A DNA stretch of 64,000 bases. It comes from Mucilaginibacter sp. L3T2-6 (GTDB lineage Bacteria > Bacteroidota > Bacteroidia > Sphingobacteriales > Sphingobacteriaceae). The stretch covers positions 1 through 64,000 of the forward strand of contig NZ_JAUMKC010000019.1 in assembly GCF_030519355.1 (NCBI RefSeq), written 5' to 3'. The position numbers and the translations under genes are program-made. Of the stretch, positions 53,031-61,649 are shown piece by piece. Under the pieces are notes generated by a model. It was given only the letters and a program-made list of their open reading frames with translations. It had not been told where the DNA came from and ran no database searches. How positions within the stretch are numbered: position 1 is the first letter of the stretch; each line of letters opens with the position of its first letter.

Positions 53031-54710
53031 TTATACATTACCTTTTTTCAGTTCCTCTACAGCGTGATTTGCCGCACGTGCAGTCAATGCCATATAAGTT
53101 AATGACGGGTTCTGACATGCAGTCGAGGTCATGCAGGCTCCATCAGTTACAAATACGTTCTTAGCATCCCAAACCTGGTTCCACTCGTTCAATACTGAAG
53201 TCTTAGGGTCGCGTCCCATACGAGCAGTTCCCATCTCGTGAATGCCGCGACCAAGTACCGGTTCACTGTCGAAGGTATGTACATTTTTCACACCGGCAGC
53301 TTCCAGCATTTCCTTCGCATCTTCAGCCATATCTTTGCGCATTTTTCTTTCGTTATCTTTTACCTCAACGTCAAATGCCAATATGTTCAATCCCCACTTG
53401 TCTTTGCGTGTCTTGTCAAGAGTGATCTTGTTTTCATGATAAGGCAATGTCTCACCGAAACCGCCAATACCCATGGTCCATGCGCCGGGTTCCGTCAGCG
53501 CATCCTTAAATGCACCGCCGATATTCATCTCTGCAATATCACGGCTCCAGTTTTCGCGACCAGCTGCGCCCTGGTAGCCAAAGCCACGGATATAATCGCG
53601 TTTTTCACCATTAAGATTGCGATAGCGTGGTATATAAATACCGTTAGCCCTGCGGCCGAAGTAGTATTTATCCTCGTAGCCTTCAACCGTTCCGCCTGCA
53701 CCAACGCCAAGATGATGGTCCATCACGTTATGACCCAATTCACCACTGCTGCTGCCTAAGCCGTCAGGCCAAATATCTGTTGCCGAGTTCATCAAAATCC
53801 AGGCACTGTTTAATGCAGATGCATTCAGGAAGATTATCTTGGCGTAATACTCGTAAGTCTTCATATTCTGTGCGTCGAGCACTTCTACTCCTTTGGCCTT
53901 TTTGGTGTCTTTATCATAAAGAATGCGTGTCACAATCGACCACGGTCTTACCGTTAGGTTTCCGGTAGCTGTCGCGGCAGGCAAAGTAGAAGACTGCGTG
54001 CTGAAATACGCTCCAAACGGACAGCCTAACCAGCATTTATTGCGGTATTGGCAATTGGTGCGCGCCTGCAAAGGCTCGGTTATATTCGCAGTACGCCCGA
54101 TAATCATTGCACGCTGATTTTTATAATGTTCCATCATGCGTTTAGCCACATCCTTTTCAACAACATTCATCTGCATCGGAGGCATAAATTCGCCGTCGGG
54201 CAGTATGGCTAAATGATCTCTGTTGCCTGATATACCTGCGAACTTCTCTACATAACTATACCACGGCGCTATATCTTTATAACGGATCGGCCAGTCAACG
54301 GCGATACCGTCTTTTAAATTAGCTTCAAAATCCACGTCTGCCCACCGGTATGATTGCCTGCCCCACATAAGAGAACGCCCCCCCACGTGGTATCCTCTGA
54401 ACCAGTCAAATCGTTTTATTTCCGTGTACGGACTATCCTTATCGCTCGCCCAGTAGTCGAGGTTCGTTTCGTTAAGCGGATAATCACGTTTTAAAACGGG
54501 GTAATCCTTAATCATTTGCTGTGTACGGCCGCCCCTGTGCGGGAAATCCCATGGGTCCTTATTCGCGTTCACATAATCCTTCACATGCACAATGTCGCGT
54601 CCACGCTCAAGCATGATGGTCTTAAGGCCTTTTTCAGTTAGTTCCTTAGCAGCCCATCCGCCCGAGATTCCCGAACCAATGACAATGGCGTCATAAGTGT
54701 TTTCAGACAT
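53031..54710 (-). CDS. GMC-family oxidoreductase (catalytic sugar dehydrogenase subunit)
   Basis: 559 residues, no signal peptide. FAD loop DAIVIGSGISGGWAAKEL; FDWFRGYHVGGRSLMWGRQSYRW; a cysteine motif Cx5Cx3C at Cys220, Cys226 and Cys230 (CQYRNKCWLGCPFG); C-terminal GIHEMGTARMG and TACQNPSLTYMALTARAANHA with the catalytic His and Asn. It resembles catalytic subunits of glucoside 3-dehydrogenase/gluconate 2-dehydrogenase. It needs a Tat-borne partner for export. Electrons would go to a cytochrome c. About 60% of motif blocks match the paralog at 54905-56620. Confidence 0.92.
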   Translation of the reverse strand: MSENTYDAIVIGSGISGGWAAKELTEKGLKTIMLERGRDIVHVKDYVNANKDPWDFPHRGGRTQQMIKDYPVLKRDYPLNETNLDYWASDKDSPYTEIKRFDWFRGYHVGGRSLMWGRQSYRWADVDFEANLKDGIAVDWPIRYKDIAPWYSYVEKFAGISGNRDHLAILPDGEFMPPMQMNVVEKDVAKRMMEHYKNQRAMIIGRTANITEPLQARTNCQYRNKCWLGCPFGAYFSTQSSTLPAATATGNLTVRPWSIVTRILYDKDTKKAKGVEVLDAQNMKTYEYYAKIIFLNASALNSAWILMNSATDIWPDGLGSSSGELGHNVMDHHLGVGAGGTVEGYEDKYYFGRRANGIYIPRYRNLNGEKRDYIRGFGYQGAAGRENWSRDIAEMNIGGAFKDALTEPGAWTMGIGGFGETLPYHENKITLDKTRKDKWGLNILAFDVEVKDNERKMRKDMAEDAKEMLEAAGVKNVHTFDSEPVLGRGIHEMGTARMGRDPKTSVLNEWNQVWDAKNVFVTDGACMTSTACQNPSLTYMALTARAANHAVEELKKGNV

Positions 54711-54760
54711 ATATTTAGTTAATAAAAGGTGAAATAAATTCGTTTAAATTGGTCAATGGC

Positions 54761-54834
54761 TAAATGTATAAACAAAATATGGCCTTACAAATATTTCAAT
54801 GTGTTTTTTTAACACAATAATGGGTAAAACCCAT
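54761..54834 (-). promoter_or_regulatory. Probable promoter and operator-like inverted repeats for the 53031-54710 GMC gene
   Basis: On the minus strand TTTG (54791-54788), a 19-base spacer, then TACATTTA (54768-54761), one base off TAnnTTTG. Just upstream are two short inverted repeats, GTGTT-TTTTT-AACAC (54801-54815) and ATGGGT-AAA-ACCCAT (54820-54834), which could be operators. Confidence 0.5.
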
Positions 54835-54904
54835 CAAAAAAGCCGTTTTTCAGCGAATTTGTTTAAGCGTTTGGATAACAAAAACAGCCTGAAAACTCGT
54901 CAAA

Positions 54905-56620
54905 TCAGCCTAAATTTCCTCTCTTTAATTCATCAACCGCATGGTTTGCCGCACGGGCGGTTATAGCCATGTAAGTAAGCGACGGATTCTGACACGATGT
55001 CGATGTCATGCACGCTCCATCTGTAACAAAAACGTTCTTACAGGCATGTACCTGATTCCATTCATTAAGTATCGACGTTTTGGGATCTTTACCCATACGG
55101 GCGCCACCCATTTCATGTATGTCGAGCCCCGGTGCACGGTGATCGGTTGAGGGACGAATATTTTTAAAGCCCGCCGAAGTAAGCATTTCCGTCAGCTGCT
55201 CTATAAAATCCTTTCGCATTTTATTATCGTTATCGTCATAATCTACCGAGACATTTAACAGTGGCACACCCCAATCGTCTTTCAATTTAGTGTCAAGGCT
55301 TACCTGATTAGTAGCCTTCGGTATGGTTTCGCCCATAAACTGTGCACCTACGTACCATGGACTAAGGTCGCCCTTTACCAAACCTTCTTTAAGACTTGCG
55401 CCGACACCCTCATATTTATGCTGCTGATACCGGTAGCCACCAAAAGTACAGGCATACCCGCGCAAAAAGTCGGTTTCCTGTTTATACAGGTTTCTGAAAC
55501 GTGGTATATAGCCGCTTGTAGGCGAACGGCCATCGGTAGTCCATTCTTTGAAACCATCATATTCAGCGCCAATGTTGGCTGAATAATTATGGAAAGCTAC
55601 AAACTTGCCCAGCACGCCACTGTCATTACCAAATCCGTTGGGGAAGCGGTGCGAAGTGGAGTTCAATAAAACCAGGCTAGTATTTAACGCAGAGGCGTTT
55701 ACGAATATGATTTTTGCAAAATATTCTTTGCTTTCCTTAGTATTGGTATCAACTATGCGCACACCAGTAGCCTTACCCTTATTTTCGTCGTAAATGATAG
55801 ACTGCACTACCGAATGCGGCCTCAATGTCATGTTGCCCGATTTTTCCGCCCATGGAATAGTGGATGCATTACTGCTGAAATAGCCACCGAACGGACAGCC
55901 CCGCTGGCAAAGGTCACGGTTCTGACATTGGGTGCGGCCCTGGTCTATATGTATTTGATTGGGCTTTGACAGATGTGCACAGCGGGCACTTATTACATGG
56001 CGATCTTTGTAGTTTTTCTTCAGGTGGTCGCTAAAATATCGCTCAACATCGTTTAACGGGAAGCCAGGCAAAAATTCGCCGTCAGGCAATTGCGGGATAC
56101 CATCTTTATTACCGGCGATACCTGCGAACTTTTCTACATAGCTATACCATGGCGCTATATCTTTGTAGCGGATAGGCCAGTCTACAGCAAAACCGTCTCG
56201 TGCAGGACCTTCAAAATCAAAGTCGCTCCATCGCTGGGTTTGCCTGGCCCAAAGTAACGATTTACCTCCAACCTGGTATCCCCTTATCCAGTCAAAAGGT
56301 TTTTTCTGGATATATGGATGCTCCTTATCCTTAACAAAAAAATGCTGGGAATCTTCGCCGAAGGCATAGCATCGCCCCACTATCGGATTTGCCTCCATAA
56401 CTGACGATGGCAATTGTCCATGATGCTCAAATTCCCAGGGCATCATGTTGGTGGTTGGATAGTCTTTAACGTGTTTCACATCACGGCCGCGCTCCAATAC
56501 CAGTGTCTTTAAACCATGACCAGTCAATTCCTTAGCTGCCCATCCCCCGCTTATGCCCGAGCCGATAACTATGGCATCAAAAGTACATTGTTTAACGCTG
56601 TCGGTATTTAAGTTAGCCAT
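54905..56620 (-). CDS. GMC-family oxidoreductase (second paralog)
   Basis: 571 residues, no signal peptide. FAD loop DAIVIGSGISGGWAAKEL; FDWIRGYQVGGKSLLWARQTQRW; Cx5Cx3C at Cys232, Cys238 and Cys242 (CQNRDLCQRGCPFGG); C-terminal DIHEMGGARMG and TSCQNPSLTYMAITARAANHA. Same family as the neighbour at 53031. It follows its subunit-3 partner by one base, which suggests translation coupling and 1:1 assembly before Tat export. Confidence 0.93.
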   Translation of the reverse strand: MANLNTDSVKQCTFDAIVIGSGISGGWAAKELTGHGLKTLVLERGRDVKHVKDYPTTNMMPWEFEHHGQLPSSVMEANPIVGRCYAFGEDSQHFFVKDKEHPYIQKKPFDWIRGYQVGGKSLLWARQTQRWSDFDFEGPARDGFAVDWPIRYKDIAPWYSYVEKFAGIAGNKDGIPQLPDGEFLPGFPLNDVERYFSDHLKKNYKDRHVISARCAHLSKPNQIHIDQGRTQCQNRDLCQRGCPFGGYFSSNASTIPWAEKSGNMTLRPHSVVQSIIYDENKGKATGVRIVDTNTKESKEYFAKIIFVNASALNTSLVLLNSTSHRFPNGFGNDSGVLGKFVAFHNYSANIGAEYDGFKEWTTDGRSPTSGYIPRFRNLYKQETDFLRGYACTFGGYRYQQHKYEGVGASLKEGLVKGDLSPWYVGAQFMGETIPKATNQVSLDTKLKDDWGVPLLNVSVDYDDNDNKMRKDFIEQLTEMLTSAGFKNIRPSTDHRAPGLDIHEMGGARMGKDPKTSILNEWNQVHACKNVFVTDGACMTSTSCQNPSLTYMAITARAANHAVDELKRGNLG

Positions 56621-56621
56621 G

Positions 56622-57185
56622 CTATGCAGTCTTCAGTTTTAGTTTGCTAACGGGATGATGAACGATATATCTTCCGGGAACTAATTCGTAAGGAATCTCC
56701 TTCGTCATGAAATACTGCGAAGTAGTATAGCCAAATGTGGTCTGTCCCTTAATAATCGAGAAAAAATTAGTTACTGGGTCGGGATGGGCGCCTGGCTTTG
56801 CATTCTGCGCAGCCTTTTCAATAGCTAGTAATATTGCTTCACGCTGTTTGACGTCCAACCAGCCAAAATCCTTGCCGTGTTCCTTTTTAATTTTGTTTTG
56901 AAAAGCTACTAAACCTGCAACAAAAGCCTCCTGCTCCTTTTTATTAAAGCAGTCATCAATCATTTTTAAGGTAAAAGCAGGCAGGCCTAATTCCTTCGCA
57001 CCGGGTGTATTTGTTTTTGGGATGATGGTCTCCGCAACATCGGCCATGAGTTTTTGCTGATCTTCATTAATCTGCACGTGTTTTAGCTGCACATAGCTAG
57101 TACCATCGCTATGCAGGCACGAAGGCAATAACACTGAGCCACCTATTACCAAAGCCAGATTTTTGAGTATGGTACGCCTGTTCAT
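56622..57185 (-). CDS. Gluconate 2-dehydrogenase subunit 3-like protein (Tat leader, lipoprotein-like)
   Basis: 187 residues. Leader MNRRTILKNLALVIGGSVLLPSC: twin arginines, hydrophobic core and a lipobox-like LLPSC. Core: QKLMADVAETIIPKTNTPGAKELGLPAFTLKMIDDCFNKKEQ, and TFGYTTSQYFMTKEIPYELVPGRYIVHHPV. It is expected to escort and anchor the GMC protein encoded just downstream. Confidence 0.92.
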   Translation of the reverse strand: MNRRTILKNLALVIGGSVLLPSCLHSDGTSYVQLKHVQINEDQQKLMADVAETIIPKTNTPGAKELGLPAFTLKMIDDCFNKKEQEAFVAGLVAFQNKIKKEHGKDFGWLDVKQREAILLAIEKAAQNAKPGAHPDPVTNFFSIIKGQTTFGYTTSQYFMTKEIPYELVPGRYIVHHPVSKLKLKTA

Positions 57186-57254
57186 TTAAGCTAAAATTGG
57201 TTGCGCAAAAAAATCCTGTATAATTAACATTTATTCCTGTCAAATGCAAAATAA

Positions 57255-57306
57255 CTTCGCTTTAAATTTAACCCAGGGTTGCCTATTGGTTAAATTTAAA
57301 ACGAAG
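57255..57306. repeat. 19-bp inverted repeat (one mismatch) between two genes of the sugar block
   Basis: Left arm CTTCGCTTTAAATTTAACC (57255-57273), right arm GGTTAAATTTAAAACGAAG (57288-57306), loop of 14 bases. It lies between the 57366 isomerase stop and the subunit-3 start, and may terminate the former or control the latter. Confidence 0.6.
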
Positions 57307-57365
57307 CTTTTATCATTATCTTGTATATTTTTGTCTAAATGAATGGGGAAGATATAAATCAAAAG

Positions 57366-58286
57366 TTAATATCCCCACTTTTTCATCGTTTGTAAATCAA
57401 TTATTACACAATCCACCGGGTCTTTACCCTGGTACGACTCCTGCTCTATGATAAATTGCGAGGTTCCGCCGGTTTTGCGGGCAGTTTTCAATATTTCTTT
57501 CATAGGCATTATCCCTTGCCCAATAATGGTACTCTCGTAACCGTGGCCCATTTCGCCGTTGCCCGTAGCCTTAATTTCATCCTTTACGTGCATAAGCTCA
57601 AAACGGCCGGGGTATTTGGCAAGCAGCTCAAGAGGATCGCCACCAGGTACACCTGCCATGTTGCCGGTATCCAGTTGTTGTACAACCAGCTCGGGATCGG
57701 TGTTTTTCAAGATGTAATCAAACAGGTTACTGTCACCTACCCTGGTGCTGAATTCAAAGTCGTGGTTATGATAACCAAATTTCATTCCATGGGATTTACA
57801 TAGTTCGCCGCATTTATTAAACTGCTCCATAAAGCGTTTCAGGCCATCCATATCTGTACGCAGACTTTCATCCAGCCAGGGGCTTATCACATAACGCTGG
57901 CCAACTTCGGCTGCGTCTTCTACCGTATACTTCCATTTATCGGTAAAGTCATTTTTTGATGCATCCCAGTCTTTTGCAGTCATAACGGTATGCCCGCTCG
58001 GCATCAGCATGCCCAGGTCGTTTAATATCTTTTTAAATTCTTTAGCGCTGTAACCATAAAATTTACGGTTAATGTAATTGGCATGTTCTACGTGTTTAAC
58101 CTCGCCTGCCGACAACTTTTTGAGTGTGCCCATTGGGTCTTTACCCATCGCATCGCGTACGCTGTAAAGCTGGATACCCAACCTTGTCAGTTTTTTCGAT
58201 TCGGCAAATAATGCGTTGGGCATGATGGCAGCACCGGCGACAACAAGGGCACTGTTCTTTATAAAATTTCTGCGTGATGAATCCAT
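57366..58286 (-). CDS. Tat-exported TIM-barrel sugar isomerase/epimerase-like protein (second)
   Basis: 306 residues. Twin-arginine leader DSSRRNFIKNSALVVAGAAIMP. Barrel: TRLGIQLYSVRDAMGKDPMGTLKKLS, MKFGYHNHDFEFSTRVG, LVVQQLDTGNMAGVPGGDPLELL, FELMHVKDEIKA and QFIIEQESYQGKDPVD. Clearly paralogous to the protein at 43470-44348 and exported in the same way. Likely a periplasmic step on a keto-sugar; activity not proved. Confidence 0.88.
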   Translation of the reverse strand: MDSSRRNFIKNSALVVAGAAIMPNALFAESKKLTRLGIQLYSVRDAMGKDPMGTLKKLSAGEVKHVEHANYINRKFYGYSAKEFKKILNDLGMLMPSGHTVMTAKDWDASKNDFTDKWKYTVEDAAEVGQRYVISPWLDESLRTDMDGLKRFMEQFNKCGELCKSHGMKFGYHNHDFEFSTRVGDSNLFDYILKNTDPELVVQQLDTGNMAGVPGGDPLELLAKYPGRFELMHVKDEIKATGNGEMGHGYESTIIGQGIMPMKEILKTARKTGGTSQFIIEQESYQGKDPVDCVIIDLQTMKKWGY

Positions 58287-58300
58287 AATATGTATAGGTT

Positions 58301-59833
58301 TTAATTAGTTGCTGTTGGAAATACCGGGAATAATAAATTGGTGTTGCTTACAAAAGCCAGGTGTTTGCTGTCAGGCGACCACGATGGGGTGTTAATGGTA
58401 CCCTGGCCGCCATACAAGTAAGCAATAACTCTTGATGGCCCCCCGCCAACCGGCATTATTCTTAAATAAACATGTTTATAAAAAGGATGGTCGCCGGGTG
58501 CAACTTCACTTTTCAGGAAGGTAATATATTCTATCCACTTACCGTCAGGCGAGATATGCGGAAACCAATTGTTATAATCATCGTTGGTCAACTGGGTTTG
58601 CTCGGTGCCATCGGCTTTCATGCGCCATATCTGCATCAAGCCGCTGCGTACCGAATTAAAATAAATGTATTTACCATCTGGGGAATATTCAGGGCCATCG
58701 TCAAGACCCGGCGTGTTGGTCAGCCGTTCTTCTGCGCCGCCGGCCGCGGGTATCCGGTAAACATCATATTCATTATTGCGCGATCCGCAAAACACCAGCC
58801 ATTTACCATCGGGAGACCAGCCATGCATATATGACGGCCCGGTCACTGTAATTCTGCGTGGTTCGCCGCCCGTGGCTGGCACTACCCACCCTATCGAAGG
58901 ACCACTTTTGTCCACACTGCTGCTGATAGTAATCCATTTCCCGTCGAATGACAATACGTGATCGTTATTATTGTTATTTACCGAGCCTGTGTTGAATACG
59001 GTTGGCGTGTTTGTTTTCAGGTCAAATTTATAGAGCAGACCTTCACTGTTATAAAGCAGGTGCCTACCATCCAGCATCCAATTTGGCGCCTGTAATGATT
59101 TCGGCGATTGATAGATAATAGTACTATTTTGAGTGGTAACATCCAGTATCTCGATATTGCTGCCAAGATATTGCTTGTAAGGGACCAGCGTTGCCGGTGC
59201 AGGCACAACAATCCTTGTATTCGTAAACACCCCTTTTTCGACTACATTCGCGTTGTGTGAGCAGATGAATATTCCCACATAAACATCATCTCCCAAATCG
59301 ACATCACTTACAGCGTCCTCTGTAAATAGATCGCCTTTGCGTGCAACAGACATAATATATCTATTACCATGTCTTTCCAGTTGGATAACGTCAGCGTGGG
59401 TTACGGTTGATTTTTTTTCATCAGTTATGCCGCCTGTCTCTTTTCGGAATTGTAATGAAGTAAGGCCATCACCGTGTACAACAACGTTAACCTGTTTTGA
59501 TGTAGAGTCAAGCGAAGAACGCACCATAAAGCCAACCTTGCGATGCTCTTCCACACCTTTGCCGATCAGGGCCGCATTGGTGCGCAATATAAAATCTCCC
59601 TTCATCTTCTTCCATACAAAATGAAAACCATCGGCTTTTGCCCAAATGTTGGACCCTGAGCCCGTCAGCGTATACTGCTGTAGTTTGGCATCATACGTAC
59701 CAGTTCCTTTATGCTTTACCACGCCCACATCACTTTGTCCGTCGAAAATTCCAATTGATTGTGAAAGAGCATTCCGGCTAAAACAAACTATAACCACAAG
59801 GGTAATAGACAAAGAACATATCTTTTGTTTCAT
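58301..59833 (-). CDS. Secreted beta-sandwich plus PD40/TolB-like propeller protein
   Basis: 510 residues. Signal peptide to ~25 (SITLVVIVCFSRNALSQ). Residues ~30-210 look like a concanavalin/DUF1349-type beta-sandwich (SNIWAKADGFHFVWKKMKGDFILRTN, HRKVGFMVRSSLD). Residues ~225-510 hold PD40 repeats (PNWMLDGRHLLYNSEGLLY, GWSPDGKWLVFCGSRNNEYDVYRIPAAGG, EYSPDGKYIYFNSVRSG, SWSPDSKHLAFVSN). Carbohydrate binding or a lyase-like role is possible but not shown. It is the first gene of the sugar block proper; an unusual cluster of palindromes lies upstream. Confidence 0.82.
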   Translation of the reverse strand: MKQKICSLSITLVVIVCFSRNALSQSIGIFDGQSDVGVVKHKGTGTYDAKLQQYTLTGSGSNIWAKADGFHFVWKKMKGDFILRTNAALIGKGVEEHRKVGFMVRSSLDSTSKQVNVVVHGDGLTSLQFRKETGGITDEKKSTVTHADVIQLERHGNRYIMSVARKGDLFTEDAVSDVDLGDDVYVGIFICSHNANVVEKGVFTNTRIVVPAPATLVPYKQYLGSNIEILDVTTQNSTIIYQSPKSLQAPNWMLDGRHLLYNSEGLLYKFDLKTNTPTVFNTGSVNNNNNDHVLSFDGKWITISSSVDKSGPSIGWVVPATGGEPRRITVTGPSYMHGWSPDGKWLVFCGSRNNEYDVYRIPAAGGAEERLTNTPGLDDGPEYSPDGKYIYFNSVRSGLMQIWRMKADGTEQTQLTNDDYNNWFPHISPDGKWIEYITFLKSEVAPGDHPFYKHVYLRIMPVGGGPSRVIAYLYGGQGTINTPSWSPDSKHLAFVSNTNLLFPVFPTATN

Positions 59834-59883
59834 TTTGAACTTGGGGCTAAATAGGTGAGAAATTGGTTTACTAAGTTAAAAAT

Positions 59884-59968
59884 CCATTTGCAAATGGTGT
59901 AATACTTTTTTAACAATAGTGAATTTTTGGGTGGTTTAGATAATATTGTTACAGAGGATAGTAACAAT
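59884..59968. promoter_or_regulatory. Palindrome cluster upstream of the PD40 gene
   Basis: CCATTTGCAAATGG (59884-59897) is a perfect 14-bp palindrome; ATTGTTAC (59945-59952) and GTAACAAT (59961-59968) are an 8-bp inverted repeat. TAACAATAG occurs twice, near 59911 and 59962. They may bind regulators of the sugar block. Confidence 0.45.
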
Positions 59969-60030
59969 AGCCCTCAATTCAGGAGCATCCGCCGGGATGG
60001 TCTGCTTAAATTAGTATCTTAGTTACCCAA

Positions 60031-60076
60031 CTTATTCATGAGCTCCGTGCTCTCTTATTCATGAGCTCCGTGCTCT
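60031..60076. repeat. Perfect tandem duplication of 23 bases
   Basis: The 23-base unit beginning CTTATTCATGAGCTCC occupies 60031-60053 and is repeated exactly at 60054-60076. The second copy contains the stop and last codons of the small ankyrin-like frame; 23 is not a multiple of 3, so the copy past the stop is out of frame. Confidence 0.85.
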
Positions 60077-60201
60077 TCCAATAAATCAGCCACCTTCTTA
60101 TGCCCTTTTCTATTCGCGCGCACCAGCGGCTCATCACCGCCTATAACAGCTCGCAGGGCCGCAGTATTTTCATTTTCGGGAATTCGTTTTTGTGCGTTCA
60201 T
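60055..60201 (-). pseudogene. Small ankyrin-repeat remnant (48 codons)
   Basis: From ATG 60201 the frame reads NTAALRAVIGGDEPLVRANR and then KGHKKVADLLEEHGAHE before TAA at 60055. The second part is a good C-terminal half of an ankyrin repeat and the first part (RAVIGGDEPLVRA) resembles the first half of another, so the middle seems deleted. The start lies one base after the stop of the gene at 60203, suggesting co-transcription. It could be a decayed gene, or a tiny expressed protein. Confidence 0.5.
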
Positions 60202-60202
60202 G

Positions 60203-61366
60203 TCAGATATATTTAAGCCATTTCTTTTCCGGGTGACTAGCTTTATATCCTGCGCATTGCCTGCATACTAAATATAATATCACTTCCAAAATAACGAAGA
60301 CGAGGTACAACACAGGCAAGTTCCACCGCCCCGCATCAGGCAATTCTGTAAACGGTGCAGTGCTATACCATTCCTCGTGAGGATTGCCGGTTCTAATGAT
60401 ATTTACTATTAATGCAGCCAGGTGTATCAGTAGAATATGTAAGATGTAATAAAAAAACGGCACCCGCCCAAAAGTTATCAATACGCCCGCAAACCAGCCC
60501 TTTATTTTCTCAGCAAAAGGAATCAGGGCTATCAGCGGACCAAGCGTCATTAGCAGATAAAGCTGCGATGGCGGATACTTTTGTTGGCCTAACAGTCTGA
60601 AAAGGAATGGCATATTTCCTTTATATGCAGGGCCAAAATAAATAAGCAGCACACCGGCAACTACAAACAACGCGATAGCGGCAAGCCCCATCCGTATACA
60701 AAGCACTCGCTTTTTGGCCTGCTCAATCATTAAGAGCTGCCCGAATCCGTAGCCGGCCATCATTACGCCTACCCAGGGCACTACAACATATAAAATAGCT
60801 ATGCCCGGCGGACCATCAAATCCTGACGAATAGATAAACTCCCAAATCCAGCTAAAATGTGCGCGCGACGACTCTGGTAGCAAATAAGGCACTCTGGCAA
60901 AAACCTGCTGAATAACGATCATCAACAGACCCGATATCCAAATAACCTTAAACGGCAGATGCACCAAGACCGACATTAGTACCATACACCAGCCCAGCAT
61001 CCAAATAACGCCCGCCAGCATAAATTGTCCAAAATTGAGATTGAATGTCCAGAAAAGCCTGATTAAGGTCAATTCAAGCACTATCAGCAAAAGTCCGCGC
61101 GTAAGTAAAAAGCGTGAGAGCGCCCGTCTGTCGTTTATTTTTTTACCATATAAGAACGCGCTGGTACCTGCTAAAAACACGAACGCGGGCACACAAAAAT
61201 GAGTAACCCATCGTGTAAAAAACAAAGGAGGCTCAGGGGAGCCTGAAGGCAGGCCTGAGTAAACGCGCACATGGTCGATGGCCATTAAAACCATTACCGC
61301 GCCGCGCAGCAGGTCGACGGATTGTACCCTTTTGCCCGGCGACAAGGATGAAATAGGATTTGTCAT
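60203..61366 (-). CDS. DUF1624 (heparan-alpha-glucosaminide N-acetyltransferase-like) membrane protein
   Basis: 387 residues, ~10 membrane segments. Family start RVQSVDLLRGAVMVLMAIDHVRVYSG with PLFFTRWVTHFCVPAFVFLAGTSAFLYGKK; further GRVPFFYYILHILLIHLAAL near the end. Members are thought to transfer acyl groups across the membrane to sugars. The link to the adjoining sugar block is only positional. A hairpin TTTAGGG-CCCTAAA lies upstream at 61494-61513. Confidence 0.88.
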   Translation of the reverse strand: MTNPISSLSPGKRVQSVDLLRGAVMVLMAIDHVRVYSGLPSGSPEPPLFFTRWVTHFCVPAFVFLAGTSAFLYGKKINDRRALSRFLLTRGLLLIVLELTLIRLFWTFNLNFGQFMLAGVIWMLGWCMVLMSVLVHLPFKVIWISGLLMIVIQQVFARVPYLLPESSRAHFSWIWEFIYSSGFDGPPGIAILYVVVPWVGVMMAGYGFGQLLMIEQAKKRVLCIRMGLAAIALFVVAGVLLIYFGPAYKGNMPFLFRLLGQQKYPPSQLYLLMTLGPLIALIPFAEKIKGWFAGVLITFGRVPFFYYILHILLIHLAALIVNIIRTGNPHEEWYSTAPFTELPDAGRWNLPVLYLVFVILEVILYLVCRQCAGYKASHPEKKWLKYI

Positions 61367-61649
61367 AATTTTAGGTTCTAACTCAGTGATATCCTTACTT
61401 CCAGGTAGTGTCTAACAAGTTATACGCCTCTAATTCGGCGTCCGCTGCGATTCTATTTATTAGAATATACATGATTAACTGTCCGAGTATTTATTTAGGG
61501 AAGACGCCCTAAAAATCAATTAGTTGCAAGCCACCATACTTTTTAATACCTGATGTGCCAGTCCTGTCTAAACATAATGTGGATTTTACTGTTAACAGAT
61601 GAAATAATCGAAAAAGAAAACTTAGAGCCATAAACCTAAATATTTTATA

